Below, in pieces: positions 9,384 through 17,506 of a DNA stretch of 64,000 bases. The translations under genes and the position numbers were made by a program. Source of the stretch: Ruminococcus sp. AF31-8BH (lineage in GTDB: Bacteria; Bacillota; Clostridia; Lachnospirales; Lachnospiraceae); the NCBI RefSeq assembly GCF_003460605.1, contig NZ_QTVN01000009.1, positions 169,332 to 233,331 on the forward strand. The letters are read 5' to 3'. The notes beneath the pieces were generated by a model. The model worked only from the letters and a program-made list of their open reading frames with translations, ran no database searches and had not been told where the DNA came from. The first letter of the stretch is position 1; each line of letters begins with the position of its first letter.

Positions 9384-11317
9384 GCATGCCGCCTGTCATC
9401 ATTATTACTATGTAAATAATCATCCGATAGTTGTTTCGCAGTGGTTTCTGGTGATAAATCCGGCAGATAGTCTTTGGTAAACTGTGCTATTTCTTCTTTT
9501 GATTTTATAATATTGTATGGTTTTAACGGATTATCTGTGGATTCAAGAATACCAAGTCCCTTCATCAGTTCAATATATGGAAGTATACTCTGTTTTGTTT
9601 TCTTGAATCCCAAATCAGTAATATGCTCTGACAGATATTTTGCAGAAGTAAACTCACGTTCATCCTCAACAATCAGTTTCATCACAATGGCAATAATGGT
9701 ATTTTCTCTGCGGTTCATTTCATCGGCAGGACTGTAACGGATCAGATTGGATAATCCATATTTCAATGTAATTTCCGGCATTCCATCTTCGTCTACCACA
9801 ATTTTTTCAATCAGAAGTTCAATATCTCTTCGGTCAAGACTTCCACCAGCAATGATTTTATCTACCACTTCAAGAGCATTCTTCAGTTTATCCTTTACAT
9901 CCGGCGTTTCTATGGCAGTTTCATTCAGTTCCTTAATCTGCATTTCCAATCCATGAATCTGAGCAAACAAATCCTTCTGCATAGAATCGTAAGTCTCGTT
10001 GATTAAATCTTCATTTCCCGCAGCGACCGCAAGATCTTTTACTTTCTGAGTAAGCAGAACTTTCAGTTGACTTTTTCGCTCATTGATAGCTGTGTGCAGT
10101 TCCTGCCGTTTTTCCTCTATTGTTTTCTTTTCTGCTTCAAAATCCTTTAAATCATAAGTGGAAATAACTTCACAGAGAGCATTTCGGCACATTTTGATAT
10201 AGGTCAGAACATCTTCCATCAGGTCGTCTTCTTCAATTAAATGTGCCTTGGAACAATAACGTCTGCCTTTGGTATTATAAGTAGTGCAGATGTAATATTT
10301 CCGTTCCCTGCTGGAAGTCTGGCGTTTAATTGGTGTAAGGCGGCTTCCGCAATCCTTACAGAACAGACAACTGCCAAAAGGATTGGGAATCTCTGAACCT
10401 AACCATTGCCCCCGGCTTCCCCGATAATTGGTACGGTTACGTTTTTCTTTTAATTCCTGTACCAGAGCAAAGGTAGCCTTATCAATAATTGCCGGGTGAT
10501 GATTCTCAAAAATACACTGTTCTTCCTTCGGCACACGTTTATCTTTTCCATGAACCGTATTTCTTGCACGTTTTTTCAGACGAAAGGTACCAATGTAAAA
10601 ATCATTATCCAGTATTTCTTTTATCATAGCATCGGACCATTTAGACGCTACCTGTCTTTTGGACAATCTGCCTTCTTCTATTTCACGTTCACGCTGTATC
10701 ATAGATGGAGTAGGTGCCCCATGTTCGGTTAAATATGTGGCAATCTTGCGGTAGCCGGAACCGGAAAGATATAAGTCATAAATTTGCTTAATGTATTCTG
10801 CTTCTTTTGGTACAATTTCCAGAACAGTCTTATCCTTTTCATTACGGCAATACCCAAACGGTGGTCTGGTAATCAGTGTTCCTTCTTTCTGTCTGGCACC
10901 TATGGCACGTTTGATTTTTTTACTGGTGTCTTTAACATATCGCTCATTAAACCATGTTTTAATGCCAATCGTATCGTCACTGGAATCCATAGAATCATAA
11001 TTATCGTCAATCACAACCAGATGTTTTCCACGTTCCTGAAATTCATCCAGAAGCAACAGCACCTTTGCATTATGTCTGCCAAGGCGTGAAAAGTCTTTGA
11101 CATATACAGTATCAATATCTTTATCCAGATCAGCCATCATCTGCTGAAATCCCGGTCTGTCAAAGATATAGCCGGAAATGCCGTCATCTTCATACCAGCG
11201 GTCAATAACCACACCATGATCTGCTGCATACTGGTTGATAATCAGCTTCTGATTCTCTATGGAAACATAATTCCTTTTATCATCGTCTCTGGAGAGACGG
11301 ACATATCCTGCATTCAT
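9368..11317 (-). CDS. Large serine recombinase (site-specific integrase)
   Basis: Catalyses integration and excision of the element. It has an N-terminal resolvase domain with the nucleophile in YVRLSRDDD (Ser9 from the chosen start), then VKDFSRLGRH, the recombinase domain (about 165-290), a zinc-ribbon region (CLFCKDCGSRL, YCSKAH), a coiled coil (about 385-460) and a C-terminal tail; 649 residues, as in TnpX/TndX-like enzymes. The start is set at 11317 (MNAGYVRL), 6 bases after AAAGGA. The gene runs through the attachment core: its last four residues (RNGF) and stop are host DNA. In the excised circle the same frame would continue 25 codons to a stop at 22054. Confidence 0.95.
   Translation of the reverse strand: MNAGYVRLSRDDDKRNYVSIENQKLIINQYAADHGVVIDRWYEDDGISGYIFDRPGFQQMMADLDKDIDTVYVKDFSRLGRHNAKVLLLLDEFQERGKHLVVIDDNYDSMDSSDDTIGIKTWFNERYVKDTSKKIKRAIGARQKEGTLITRPPFGYCRNEKDKTVLEIVPKEAEYIKQIYDLYLSGSGYRKIATYLTEHGAPTPSMIQREREIEEGRLSKRQVASKWSDAMIKEILDNDFYIGTFRLKKRARNTVHGKDKRVPKEEQCIFENHHPAIIDKATFALVQELKEKRNRTNYRGSRGQWLGSEIPNPFGSCLFCKDCGSRLTPIKRQTSSRERKYYICTTYNTKGRRYCSKAHLIEEDDLMEDVLTYIKMCRNALCEVISTYDLKDFEAEKKTIEEKRQELHTAINERKSQLKVLLTQKVKDLAVAAGNEDLINETYDSMQKDLFAQIHGLEMQIKELNETAIETPDVKDKLKNALEVVDKIIAGGSLDRRDIELLIEKIVVDEDGMPEITLKYGLSNLIRYSPADEMNRRENTIIAIVMKLIVEDEREFTSAKYLSEHITDLGFKKTKQSILPYIELMKGLGILESTDNPLKPYNIIKSKEEIAQFTKDYLPDLSPETTAKQLSDDYLHSNNDDRRHARNGF
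9384..9390. repeat. attL core (left attachment site)
   Basis: GCATGCC at the left end of the element, repeated at 22133-22139. Host binding-protein sequence lies to the left and element sequence to the right. The surrounding bases GGCATGCC form a perfect 8-bp palindrome here. Confidence 0.88.
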
Positions 11318-11450
11318 AGACATTCCTTTCTTTGAATGTAAATATATTCATTAAGCACAATGTAATTATATTATATATCTAAAATTTAAAAATGTATATA
11401 ACAAAATTTTAAGATTCTTAGAAACAGATAGTGTTAGATGCGTTGTTTGA

Positions 11451-11479
11451 TTGCGGAAGCATGTAGAATTTGATATAAT
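11451..11479 (+). promoter_or_regulatory. Probable promoter of the DUF6019/two-component cassette
   Basis: TTGCGG (11451-11456), 17-bp spacer and a consensus TATAAT (11474-11479), in a very AT-rich 200-bp gap upstream of the gene at 11526. Confidence 0.6.
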
Positions 11480-11525
11480 TTAAAAAATAGAAACTTAACA
11501 AATCGGAATTGACAGAGGTAATGAA

Positions 11526-11717
11526 ATGTTTGAAGAATTAGGAATTAGTTTTGGCACAGCACTAATCGTCTTACTTGCATTATATTTTATAATTAAGTGG
11601 GCGGTCAAAAATGGAATAAAAGAAGCCTATAGGGATATTACAGGGAAAGTCACTGCCGAGGATATTGAGGCAGAACAAATATGTAATGAACTAGGTCTTA
11701 ACGAAGAGGAAAAATAG
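11526..11717 (+). CDS. Small membrane protein, DUF6019-like
   Basis: 63-residue protein with one hydrophobic helix (about residues 10-28, TALIVLLALYFIIKWAV) and a charged cytoplasmic tail (KEAYRDITGKVTAEDIEAEQICNELGLNEEEK). The layout fits the DUF6019 family of small single-span proteins from Firmicutes and their elements. It is preceded by GACAGAGGTA and a probable promoter, and lies 24 bp upstream of the response regulator, so it may be co-transcribed. Its last 28 bp, including the stop, recur at 16983-17010 behind the ABC permease. Role unknown. Confidence 0.7.
   Translation: MFEELGISFGTALIVLLALYFIIKWAVKNGIKEAYRDITGKVTAEDIEAEQICNELGLNEEEK
11690..11717 (+). repeat. 28-bp direct repeat, left copy
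   Basis: 3' end of the DUF6019-like gene (starts ACTAGGTCTT, ends AAATAG). It matches 16983-17010 at 27 of 28 positions. The two copies bracket the two-component/ABC cassette. Confidence 0.9.
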
Positions 11718-11741
11718 TTAATAAAGAGAGGTGCATATGCT

Positions 11742-12431
11742 ATGCCAGGTATACTCGTGGTCGAAGATGATGAAAATTTAAATCGTGGAATTACATTCTC
11801 ACTGAAAAAATCCGGATATGAGGTTTTTTCTGCAGAATCAGTGAAAAAAGCGAAAAGAATTGCAAGTGATAATAATGTGGATGTTACCATTTGTGATGTG
11901 AATCTTCCGGATGGGAATGGACTGGAATTTGTAAGGTGGATGAGAAGCAATTATAATACATACATTATTTGCCTTACAGCGCTGGATCAGGAGATGGATC
12001 AGGTTATGGGATATGAAGCAGGGGCAGATGATTATATTACAAAGCCGTTTAGCCTTTCGGTACTTCTTTTGAAAATAGAAGCACATTTCCGCCGCAGACA
12101 GGAGAAAGCGGAAGCCGGAAAGATGATTTCGGGAGATATCGTATTTATCGCAGGAGAAATGAAAGTCCTGATAAAGAGTCGTGAAATCAGTCTGACAAAA
12201 ACGGAGTTGAAAATGCTGACTTTTTTTCTTCAGAATCCGAAACAGATTCTTTCAAAAACACAAATATTGGAAAATGTGTTTGATCTGGAAGGGGATTTTG
12301 TGGATGAAAATACAATCGCTGTCAATATCAGAAGACTCCGTGAGAAAATCGAAGACAATCCGGCTGCACCGGTCTATATAAAGAATATCAGAGGTCTTGG
12401 GTATATATGGAATCAGGAGGTAAGGCAGTGA
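11742..12431 (+). CDS. OmpR-family response regulator
   Basis: DNA-binding response regulator of 229 residues. The receiver domain has the acidic pair DDEN (residues 8-11), the phospho-acceptor Asp in TICDVNLPDGNG (about 51) and Lys in TKPFS (about 102). The C-terminal winged helix (about 130-225) shows LTKTELKMLTFFLQNP and VNIRRLREKIE. The ATG at 11742 follows GAGAGGTG. It overlaps the kinase gene by four bases (GTGA), so the two form a unit; the target is probably the ABC exporter operon at 13850. Confidence 0.94.
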   Translation: MPGILVVEDDENLNRGITFSLKKSGYEVFSAESVKKAKRIASDNNVDVTICDVNLPDGNGLEFVRWMRSNYNTYIICLTALDQEMDQVMGYEAGADDYITKPFSLSVLLLKIEAHFRRRQEKAEAGKMISGDIVFIAGEMKVLIKSREISLTKTELKMLTFFLQNPKQILSKTQILENVFDLEGDFVDENTIAVNIRRLREKIEDNPAAPVYIKNIRGLGYIWNQEVRQ

Positions 12432-13672
12432 CAAAGAGATATCGCAAGAAGATTACAGTAGTGCTCTCCTTGGTATTACCTGTCATAGTATTGTTTGCAA
12501 TATTAAATTGCTTTACCACGTATGTGTTTTATGAAGATTATAAATATAAAATGAATCTTATGACAGAGATTGCTGCAAAGGAAGAATTTTCCGGGCTGGA
12601 TGCTGTTTCGGAATTGCTTAAGGATAAGGATATTGAAACTAACGAACAGGGAAGGCGATTATTGGAGCAATATGGATACTGGGGGAATAAAGGGAATGCA
12701 TTTTATTCGCAATTCCGGCATCAGGTTATGGTGACTGGTGCTGTAAGCACTGTGATATGCGTGCTTCTTTTGACTTTTTTACTTTATTGGAAGAAAAAAG
12801 AAGATGCGTGTCATCAGAAAATTTTAGACCAGTTGGAAGAAATTCTGATCAGATTCCGTGAAAATAAATTTGATGATTTACTGAAAACGGAAAATCATGC
12901 AGAACTGGAAAAATTGAATGACCAGCTTGAAGCAATCGGACATCATATTCAGTTGATAAAGGAAGAAGCAAGGGCAGAAAAGGAGAACACGAAAGAAATG
13001 GTTTCTGATATTTCTCACCAGTTAAAGACACCGGTTGCAGCTTTGGATACATGTTTTAGTGTGCTGATGCAGAATGACTTAAGTGCCACAGAACAGGAGG
13101 AGTTTCGTATCCGTTGTCGGAGTGCTCTGGATGGACTGGAGACATTATTGCAGTCGCTTCTTGAAATATCTAAGATGGAAACTGGACTGATCCAGATTAA
13201 TAAGAAAAAACTTCCGCTTATGGATACTGTCATATCTGCTGTGAACCGCACTTATCCTAAAGCGGATGAGAAAGAAATTGAATTCGTTTTTGACTATGAA
13301 AAAGAGCTGGAAACATGCACGATTATGCAGGATAAAAGGTGGCTTGGTGAAGCTGTGATCAACGTTCTGGATAATGCAATCAAGTACAGTCCGTGTGGTT
13401 CAAAAATATTTATCCGGTTACAAAAAAGAAACGATCTTGTAAGAATGGAAATTGAGGATCAGGGAATTGGTATTCCGCAGAATGAGTATCACAAAATTTT
13501 TCAACGATTTTACAGAGGAAGTTCCAAGGAGGTCATGGAAAAGAGTGGTACAGGAATCGGACTTTTTCTATCGAGAGAAATTATCGAAAAACACGCAGGT
13601 ACGATTACGGTAACCTCTGGCAAAAAGAAAAAAGGAAGCACGTTTGTGATTCAATTACCATATGTTGGTTAA
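12428..13672 (+). CDS. Sensor histidine kinase
   Basis: Membrane sensor kinase partner of the preceding regulator. It has TM1 at about residues 10-30, an extracellular stretch of about 75 residues (DYKYKMNLMTEIAA..WGNKGN), TM2 at about 110-128, a linker, the H-box SDISHQLKTPVA with the phospho-acceptor His (about 200), N-box NVLDNAIKYS, G1 DQGIGI, F-box FQRFYRG and G2 GTGIGLFLSREI. The start is the GTG at 12428, because ATCAGGAGGTAAG lies 7 bases before it; 414 residues. The sizeable outer loop argues against the short BceS type, so it may sense a ligand directly, as VncS/SalK-like kinases beside peptide exporters are thought to do. Confidence 0.93.
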   Translation: MTKRYRKKITVVLSLVLPVIVLFAILNCFTTYVFYEDYKYKMNLMTEIAAKEEFSGLDAVSELLKDKDIETNEQGRRLLEQYGYWGNKGNAFYSQFRHQVMVTGAVSTVICVLLLTFLLYWKKKEDACHQKILDQLEEILIRFRENKFDDLLKTENHAELEKLNDQLEAIGHHIQLIKEEARAEKENTKEMVSDISHQLKTPVAALDTCFSVLMQNDLSATEQEEFRIRCRSALDGLETLLQSLLEISKMETGLIQINKKKLPLMDTVISAVNRTYPKADEKEIEFVFDYEKELETCTIMQDKRWLGEAVINVLDNAIKYSPCGSKIFIRLQKRNDLVRMEIEDQGIGIPQNEYHKIFQRFYRGSSKEVMEKSGTGIGLFLSREIIEKHAGTITVTSGKKKKGSTFVIQLPYVG

Positions 13673-13681
13673 ATTTTAAGT

Positions 13682-13724
13682 GAGCAGAAATCTTACAATT
13701 CTGTAAGACTTCTGCTCGTTTTTT
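13682..13724 (+). terminator. Terminator after the histidine kinase
   Basis: Stem GAGCAGAA-TCTTAC / GTAAGA-TTCTGCTC followed by GTTTTTT. It separates the two-component genes from the exporter. The T-run is followed by a GAAA-rich repeated tract (13725-13740), a possible response-regulator site ahead of a TACAAT (13751-13756). Confidence 0.85.
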
Positions 13725-13849
13725 GAAAGTGAAATGAAAGATTGCCCTGATACAATTTGGATGTAGGTTGAAAAATGACCAAATATATAAACAGGCAAAG
13801 AAAGCGCGCTGAAAAGGTACGCTTTACAGAATTGAAAAGGAGGCAACAC

Positions 13850-14524
13850 ATGAGTGTGATATTAGAAACCAAGCAGCTTTGTAAGTTTTATGGCGTAGGT
13901 GAGAATCAGGTCAAAGCGGTCAATCAGGTGGACATTCAGATTGAGCAGGGAGAATTTGTCGCAATTGTTGGAAAGTCAGGTTCCGGTAAAAGTACATTAC
14001 TTCATATGCTTGGAGGGCTAGACACCCCGACAAAAGGCAGTGTTACTTTAGCAGGGAAAGATTTATACAGGATGAAGGAAGATGCCCTTGCTGTTTTCCG
14101 CAGAAGAAAAATCGGATTTGTTTTTCAGGTATTTAATCTGGTTTCATCTGTTAATGTCTGGGAAAATATTGTACTGCCACTGGGGCTGGATGGAAGAAAA
14201 GTGGATGAAGCGTATGTAAATGATATTATTGCAACTCTGGGGATTGAAAACCGGATTTATAATCTGCCAAATCAGTTATCCGGAGGGCAGCAGCAGAGAG
14301 TAGCAATTGCAAGAGCACTGGTGAATCGTCCGGAAATTATATTTGCAGATGAGCCGACAGGAAATCTTGATTCTAAGACCAGTGATGAGGTAATCGCTCT
14401 GCTTAAGATGACAGCAAAAAAATATGGACAGACAATTGTAATGATTACCCATGATGACGAAATTGCACAGGTCGCTGATCGTATTCTGGTAATTGAGGAT
14501 GGACAGGTGGTGGATTTTAGATGA
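13850..14524 (+). CDS. ABC exporter ATPase (MacB/LolD type)
   Basis: 224-residue ATPase subunit of a MacB-like or antimicrobial-peptide exporter. It has Walker A GKSGSGKST (about residue 40), Q-loop FVFQVFNLV, signature LSGGQQQRVAIARAL, Walker B IIFADEPTGNLDS and H-loop ITHDDE. The start at 13850 follows AAAAGGAGGCAACAC; the upstream open frame is not part of it. It overlaps the permease gene by four bases (ATGA). It acts with the FtsX-type permease and is probably induced by the adjacent two-component system. Confidence 0.94.
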   Translation: MSVILETKQLCKFYGVGENQVKAVNQVDIQIEQGEFVAIVGKSGSGKSTLLHMLGGLDTPTKGSVTLAGKDLYRMKEDALAVFRRRKIGFVFQVFNLVSSVNVWENIVLPLGLDGRKVDEAYVNDIIATLGIENRIYNLPNQLSGGQQQRVAIARALVNRPEIIFADEPTGNLDSKTSDEVIALLKMTAKKYGQTIVMITHDDEIAQVADRILVIEDGQVVDFR

Positions 14525-16965
14525 AGACAATAAGCAGGATTGCATATAGCAATGACAAAAGGAACAGGACAAGAAGTATACTGATCATGATGTCCATATG
14601 TCTGACTACGATGCTGCTTGTGATTATCAATACTGTGGGAAATGGGGTAATTCATTTACAGAAAAGTCAGGCGGCAGGCTCATATGGAAGCAATTATGGT
14701 TTGTTTGTTGCAGCAGACGGATCGCAGTTAAAAGAAGTAAACCGCCGTGCGGAAATAGATGCTACAGGCACTATGTGCACCGAAGGTATCATAAAAGGCA
14801 ATGAAAAAGGCGGGTTTGTCTGCATGGATGAGACTGCAAGAAAAATGCTTCCCTATAATAAGGAATATGAGTTAAAGGAAGGAAAGTATCCGGTGGGAAC
14901 GCAGGAAATTGCCGCAGGAAGAGCATTTTTTAGTGAAATGGGATATGATGATGTAAAGGTCGGAGATACGGTTACACTGGATTACCGCGCAGGGATGCAG
15001 TCAGAATATAAGCCGGAAGAATTTGTTGTCAGCGGAATCCTATATGATCGGGATGAGTATACCATCGAGGCATCTTATGTTGCTTTCGGGTCACAGGAGT
15101 TTTATGATGAGCACGTCGCAGAGAATGACAGACAGTATAATATTTATTTTACTTTAAATGATTCTGCAAATGTATCTATGAATAATATTGATTCGGTTAT
15201 AAAGCAGATTGCAGCAGCTTGTGGGATCGAAGAAAAAAACGTTATAGTCAATGATCTCTATTTGCAATGGGTCTTGCAGCCGAGTTATGAAACGATTGCG
15301 GTATGCGGGGTTTTGATTCTTGCAATTGTACTTTTCTCTGTTGTGGTTATTTATAATATTTTTCAGGTCGGTATTGCCAACAAGATACAGGAGTATGGAA
15401 AAATCAAGGCTCTGGGAGCGACAAAAAAGCAGATGAAACAACTGATCTTCAGAGAGGGCATTTTTTTGACATTTTTTTCAATACCAGTTGGATTGCTTTT
15501 GGGCTTTCTGATTGCAAAATGCGGTTTTAACTGGCTGGTAGAACAGGGGAACCTTGTATCAACCGGAACTGGCTCTATGGGAGTTCAAAATCAGCAGGTT
15601 CCTCTGTTTTCCCTGCCTGTTATGCTTCTCTGTATTTTCGTATCATTTCTTACCGTTGCTTTGGCGCTGCGTAAACCAATGAAAATTGTTTCACGGATTT
15701 CACCTATCGAAGCAACACGGTATTTAGAAAATGCAGAAACACAAAAAAAAGGAAAACGAAATGGCAGGAAAAATGTCACCGTGTTTTCTATGGCAATGGC
15801 AAATGTAACGGGTAATCCCAAAAGAACTATTGGTACTATCCTCACAATGGGTTTTTCTTGCGTATTGTTTGTGATTATCTCTAATTATGTGGGAAATATT
15901 GACACGGAGCATGAAGCACGTCTTTCCGTTAATCATGGACAATTTGAACTGCAGCTTGACTATTCTGCTGAGTATGATGAAAGATATCCGGAGAATAATC
16001 TGGATACGATTCTGACGGATGATCCATTGAATGATTCGCTGATTGAAGAAATCAAAAGCATTCCGGGAGTAACAGATGTCATGACGAGAGAGATTGTCTC
16101 TGTAAATCTGAACGGAACAAGATTTCCGGCTACTATTGTGAGTAAAAAGGATTTTGATTTTATGCGCCAAGAAGGGGATATTGGCTCTATGGACTATGAT
16201 CAGGCGGTAAAGAATGGTGATATTTTCTTTGGCTGGTCAACGTGGATGGAACAAGATGGATATGCTCCGGGTGAATCCATTGCATTTGACTTTGAGAATG
16301 GAAGTGGGACCTATACCTATCAGGGAAAGATTGCAGGATCTTTTGTAAGTGCGGACACTTATCTTGTCATTCCGGAAGGTGTATATCGTTCCATGAATCT
16401 GAGAGGAACAGCCTATGGCTATCTGTGGGTGGACTGTGATAAAAAAGATGTGGCATCTGTAGAACAAAGTCTGAATACTTTGATTTCTAATACTTCGCAT
16501 ATAAAAATGGATACTTATCATGCGCAGTTACAATCTGCCGAATTTGCAAGCAGCATGATGAAGCTTGGCTGTTATCTGTTTATGGCTATTGTAGGACTCA
16601 TCGGGTTTATGAATATGGCGAATACCATGATCATGAATATTACGACAAAAAAGCAGGAATATGGTATATTACAGGCTGTGGGTATGACAAATAAACAATT
16701 AAATTTATGCCTGCAGTTACAGGGACTGATTTTTACGGTTGGCACCATATGCGTAGCTTTGATCATTGGTCTGCCGCTCGGCTATGCACTTTTTTCCTAT
16801 GCAAAACATAATGGAATATTTGGAATGAATATCTATCATGTTCCAATCGTACCAATTTTTATTATGATTTTTTTGGTCGGTCTGTTGCAGATTGTACTTT
16901 CCTGTGTTTTAAGCAGTAATCTGAAAAAGGAAACGCTGGTAGAAAGAATAAGGTATCAGGGATAG
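14521..16965 (+). CDS. FtsX-family ABC permease
   Basis: 814-residue permease with two FtsX-like halves. TM1 lies near residues 20-40 and is followed by a large extracellular domain (about 50-245); TM2-4 lie around 255-385 (FSVVVIYNIFQVG, GIFLTFFSIPVGLLLGFL, LPVMLLCIFVSFLTVAL). The second half starts at about 420, with another extracellular domain (about 455-680) and three closing helices (YLFMAIVGLIGFMNMANT, LIFTVGTICVALIIGL, IPIFIMIFLVGLLQ). The ATGA overlap with the ATPase shows translational coupling. Such exporters move peptides or remove them from the membrane. Resistance to a peptide antibiotic or bacteriocin is a reasonable inference but is not shown. Confidence 0.88.
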   Translation: MKTISRIAYSNDKRNRTRSILIMMSICLTTMLLVIINTVGNGVIHLQKSQAAGSYGSNYGLFVAADGSQLKEVNRRAEIDATGTMCTEGIIKGNEKGGFVCMDETARKMLPYNKEYELKEGKYPVGTQEIAAGRAFFSEMGYDDVKVGDTVTLDYRAGMQSEYKPEEFVVSGILYDRDEYTIEASYVAFGSQEFYDEHVAENDRQYNIYFTLNDSANVSMNNIDSVIKQIAAACGIEEKNVIVNDLYLQWVLQPSYETIAVCGVLILAIVLFSVVVIYNIFQVGIANKIQEYGKIKALGATKKQMKQLIFREGIFLTFFSIPVGLLLGFLIAKCGFNWLVEQGNLVSTGTGSMGVQNQQVPLFSLPVMLLCIFVSFLTVALALRKPMKIVSRISPIEATRYLENAETQKKGKRNGRKNVTVFSMAMANVTGNPKRTIGTILTMGFSCVLFVIISNYVGNIDTEHEARLSVNHGQFELQLDYSAEYDERYPENNLDTILTDDPLNDSLIEEIKSIPGVTDVMTREIVSVNLNGTRFPATIVSKKDFDFMRQEGDIGSMDYDQAVKNGDIFFGWSTWMEQDGYAPGESIAFDFENGSGTYTYQGKIAGSFVSADTYLVIPEGVYRSMNLRGTAYGYLWVDCDKKDVASVEQSLNTLISNTSHIKMDTYHAQLQSAEFASSMMKLGCYLFMAIVGLIGFMNMANTMIMNITTKKQEYGILQAVGMTNKQLNLCLQLQGLIFTVGTICVALIIGLPLGYALFSYAKHNGIFGMNIYHVPIVPIFIMIFLVGLLQIVLSCVLSSNLKKETLVERIRYQG

Positions 16966-16982
16966 CAAGTAATATTCGCTGT

Positions 16983-17010
16983 ACTAGGTCTTAACGAAGA
17001 GGAGAAATAG
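16983..17010 (+). repeat. 28-bp direct repeat, right copy
   Basis: Second copy of the 3' end of the DUF6019-like gene (11690-11717), with one A-to-G difference. It stands immediately behind the ABC permease without the rest of the gene. Confidence 0.9.
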
Positions 17011-17015
17011 ATAAC

Positions 17016-17078
17016 TTCCATTTTACAGAAGAATTACGCAAAAAAGAAGCGGCGGCTCTGAAAACAAAAACTGGTTAA
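17016..17078 (+). pseudogene. Possible 3' tail of a lost gene
   Basis: A short plus-strand frame just behind the right repeat reads FHFTEELRKKEAAALKTKTG and a stop. It has no start and looks like the C-terminal end of a protein whose body is missing. It could be the sequence that followed the ancestral copy of the repeat before rearrangement. The source family is not recognised. Confidence 0.3.
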
Positions 17079-17079
17079 A

Positions 17080-17262
17080 TTATACACTATCCCAGTGATT
17101 TTTAACCAGTGCTTTAATACCATCATGAATATTAGTGTTTGAATCTCCATCCAGAAATGTGACAACCCTGAAGCCAATATCAGCATATTTCTTACGTTCA
17201 GCTTCAAATTCTTCCTGTGAAGAAAAATCATTACGCCAAAGATAATACGTTGGCTTCCGCAA
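17080..17262 (-). CDS. Small hypothetical protein of the element (60 aa)
   Basis: Start TTG at 17262 is 10 bases after AGAAAGGA; the frame is open further upstream but crosses a hairpin. The protein begins RKPTYYLWRND and contains FSSQEEFEAERKKYADIGFRVVTFLDGD and a C-terminal IHDGIKALVKNHWDSV. It is hydrophilic, with no signal or membrane segment and mixed alpha/beta character. It lies downstream of the relaxase on the same strand, past a terminator-like hairpin. Function unknown. Confidence 0.6.
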   Translation of the reverse strand: MRKPTYYLWRNDFSSQEEFEAERKKYADIGFRVVTFLDGDSNTNIHDGIKALVKNHWDSV

Positions 17263-17302
17263 GGTTATCACATCCTTTCTTTTAAATTTTCTATAACTAT
17301 CA

Positions 17303-17335
17303 TATAAAAAGTGGACAGTTTTCGTGTCTGTCCAC
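17303..17335 (-). terminator. Terminator after the relaxase frame
   Basis: Perfect stem GTGGACAG (17311-17318) / CTGTCCAC (17328-17335), followed on the minus strand by TTTTTATATG. It lies just past the ancestral relaxase stop at 17348. Confidence 0.8.
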
Positions 17336-17347
17336 TTTAAAATAATT

Positions 17348-17506
17348 TTACCGTTCACGATCTGAATGGGTTAATTGTCCTCGTTTTGCCAGTTCCAGTA
17401 TTTCTGGTGGAATACAATCCATCAGATTCTGGAGATTTTCATAGTCAGCTCTGAGCCTGGCATCATCCATTTTCTTTCGTATACTGCTGGACGTTGCTTC
17501 TTTTAC
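17348..17506 (-). pseudogene. Severed C-terminal tail of the relaxase
   Basis: Directly after the relaxase amber codon the same frame stays open for 52 codons (VKEATSSSIRKKMDDARLRA.., ..PPEILELAKRGQLTHSDRER) up to TAA at 17348. The composition is coherent and coiled-coil-like, so this is the original C-terminus. It is lost from the product unless the TAG is suppressed. Confidence 0.8.
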
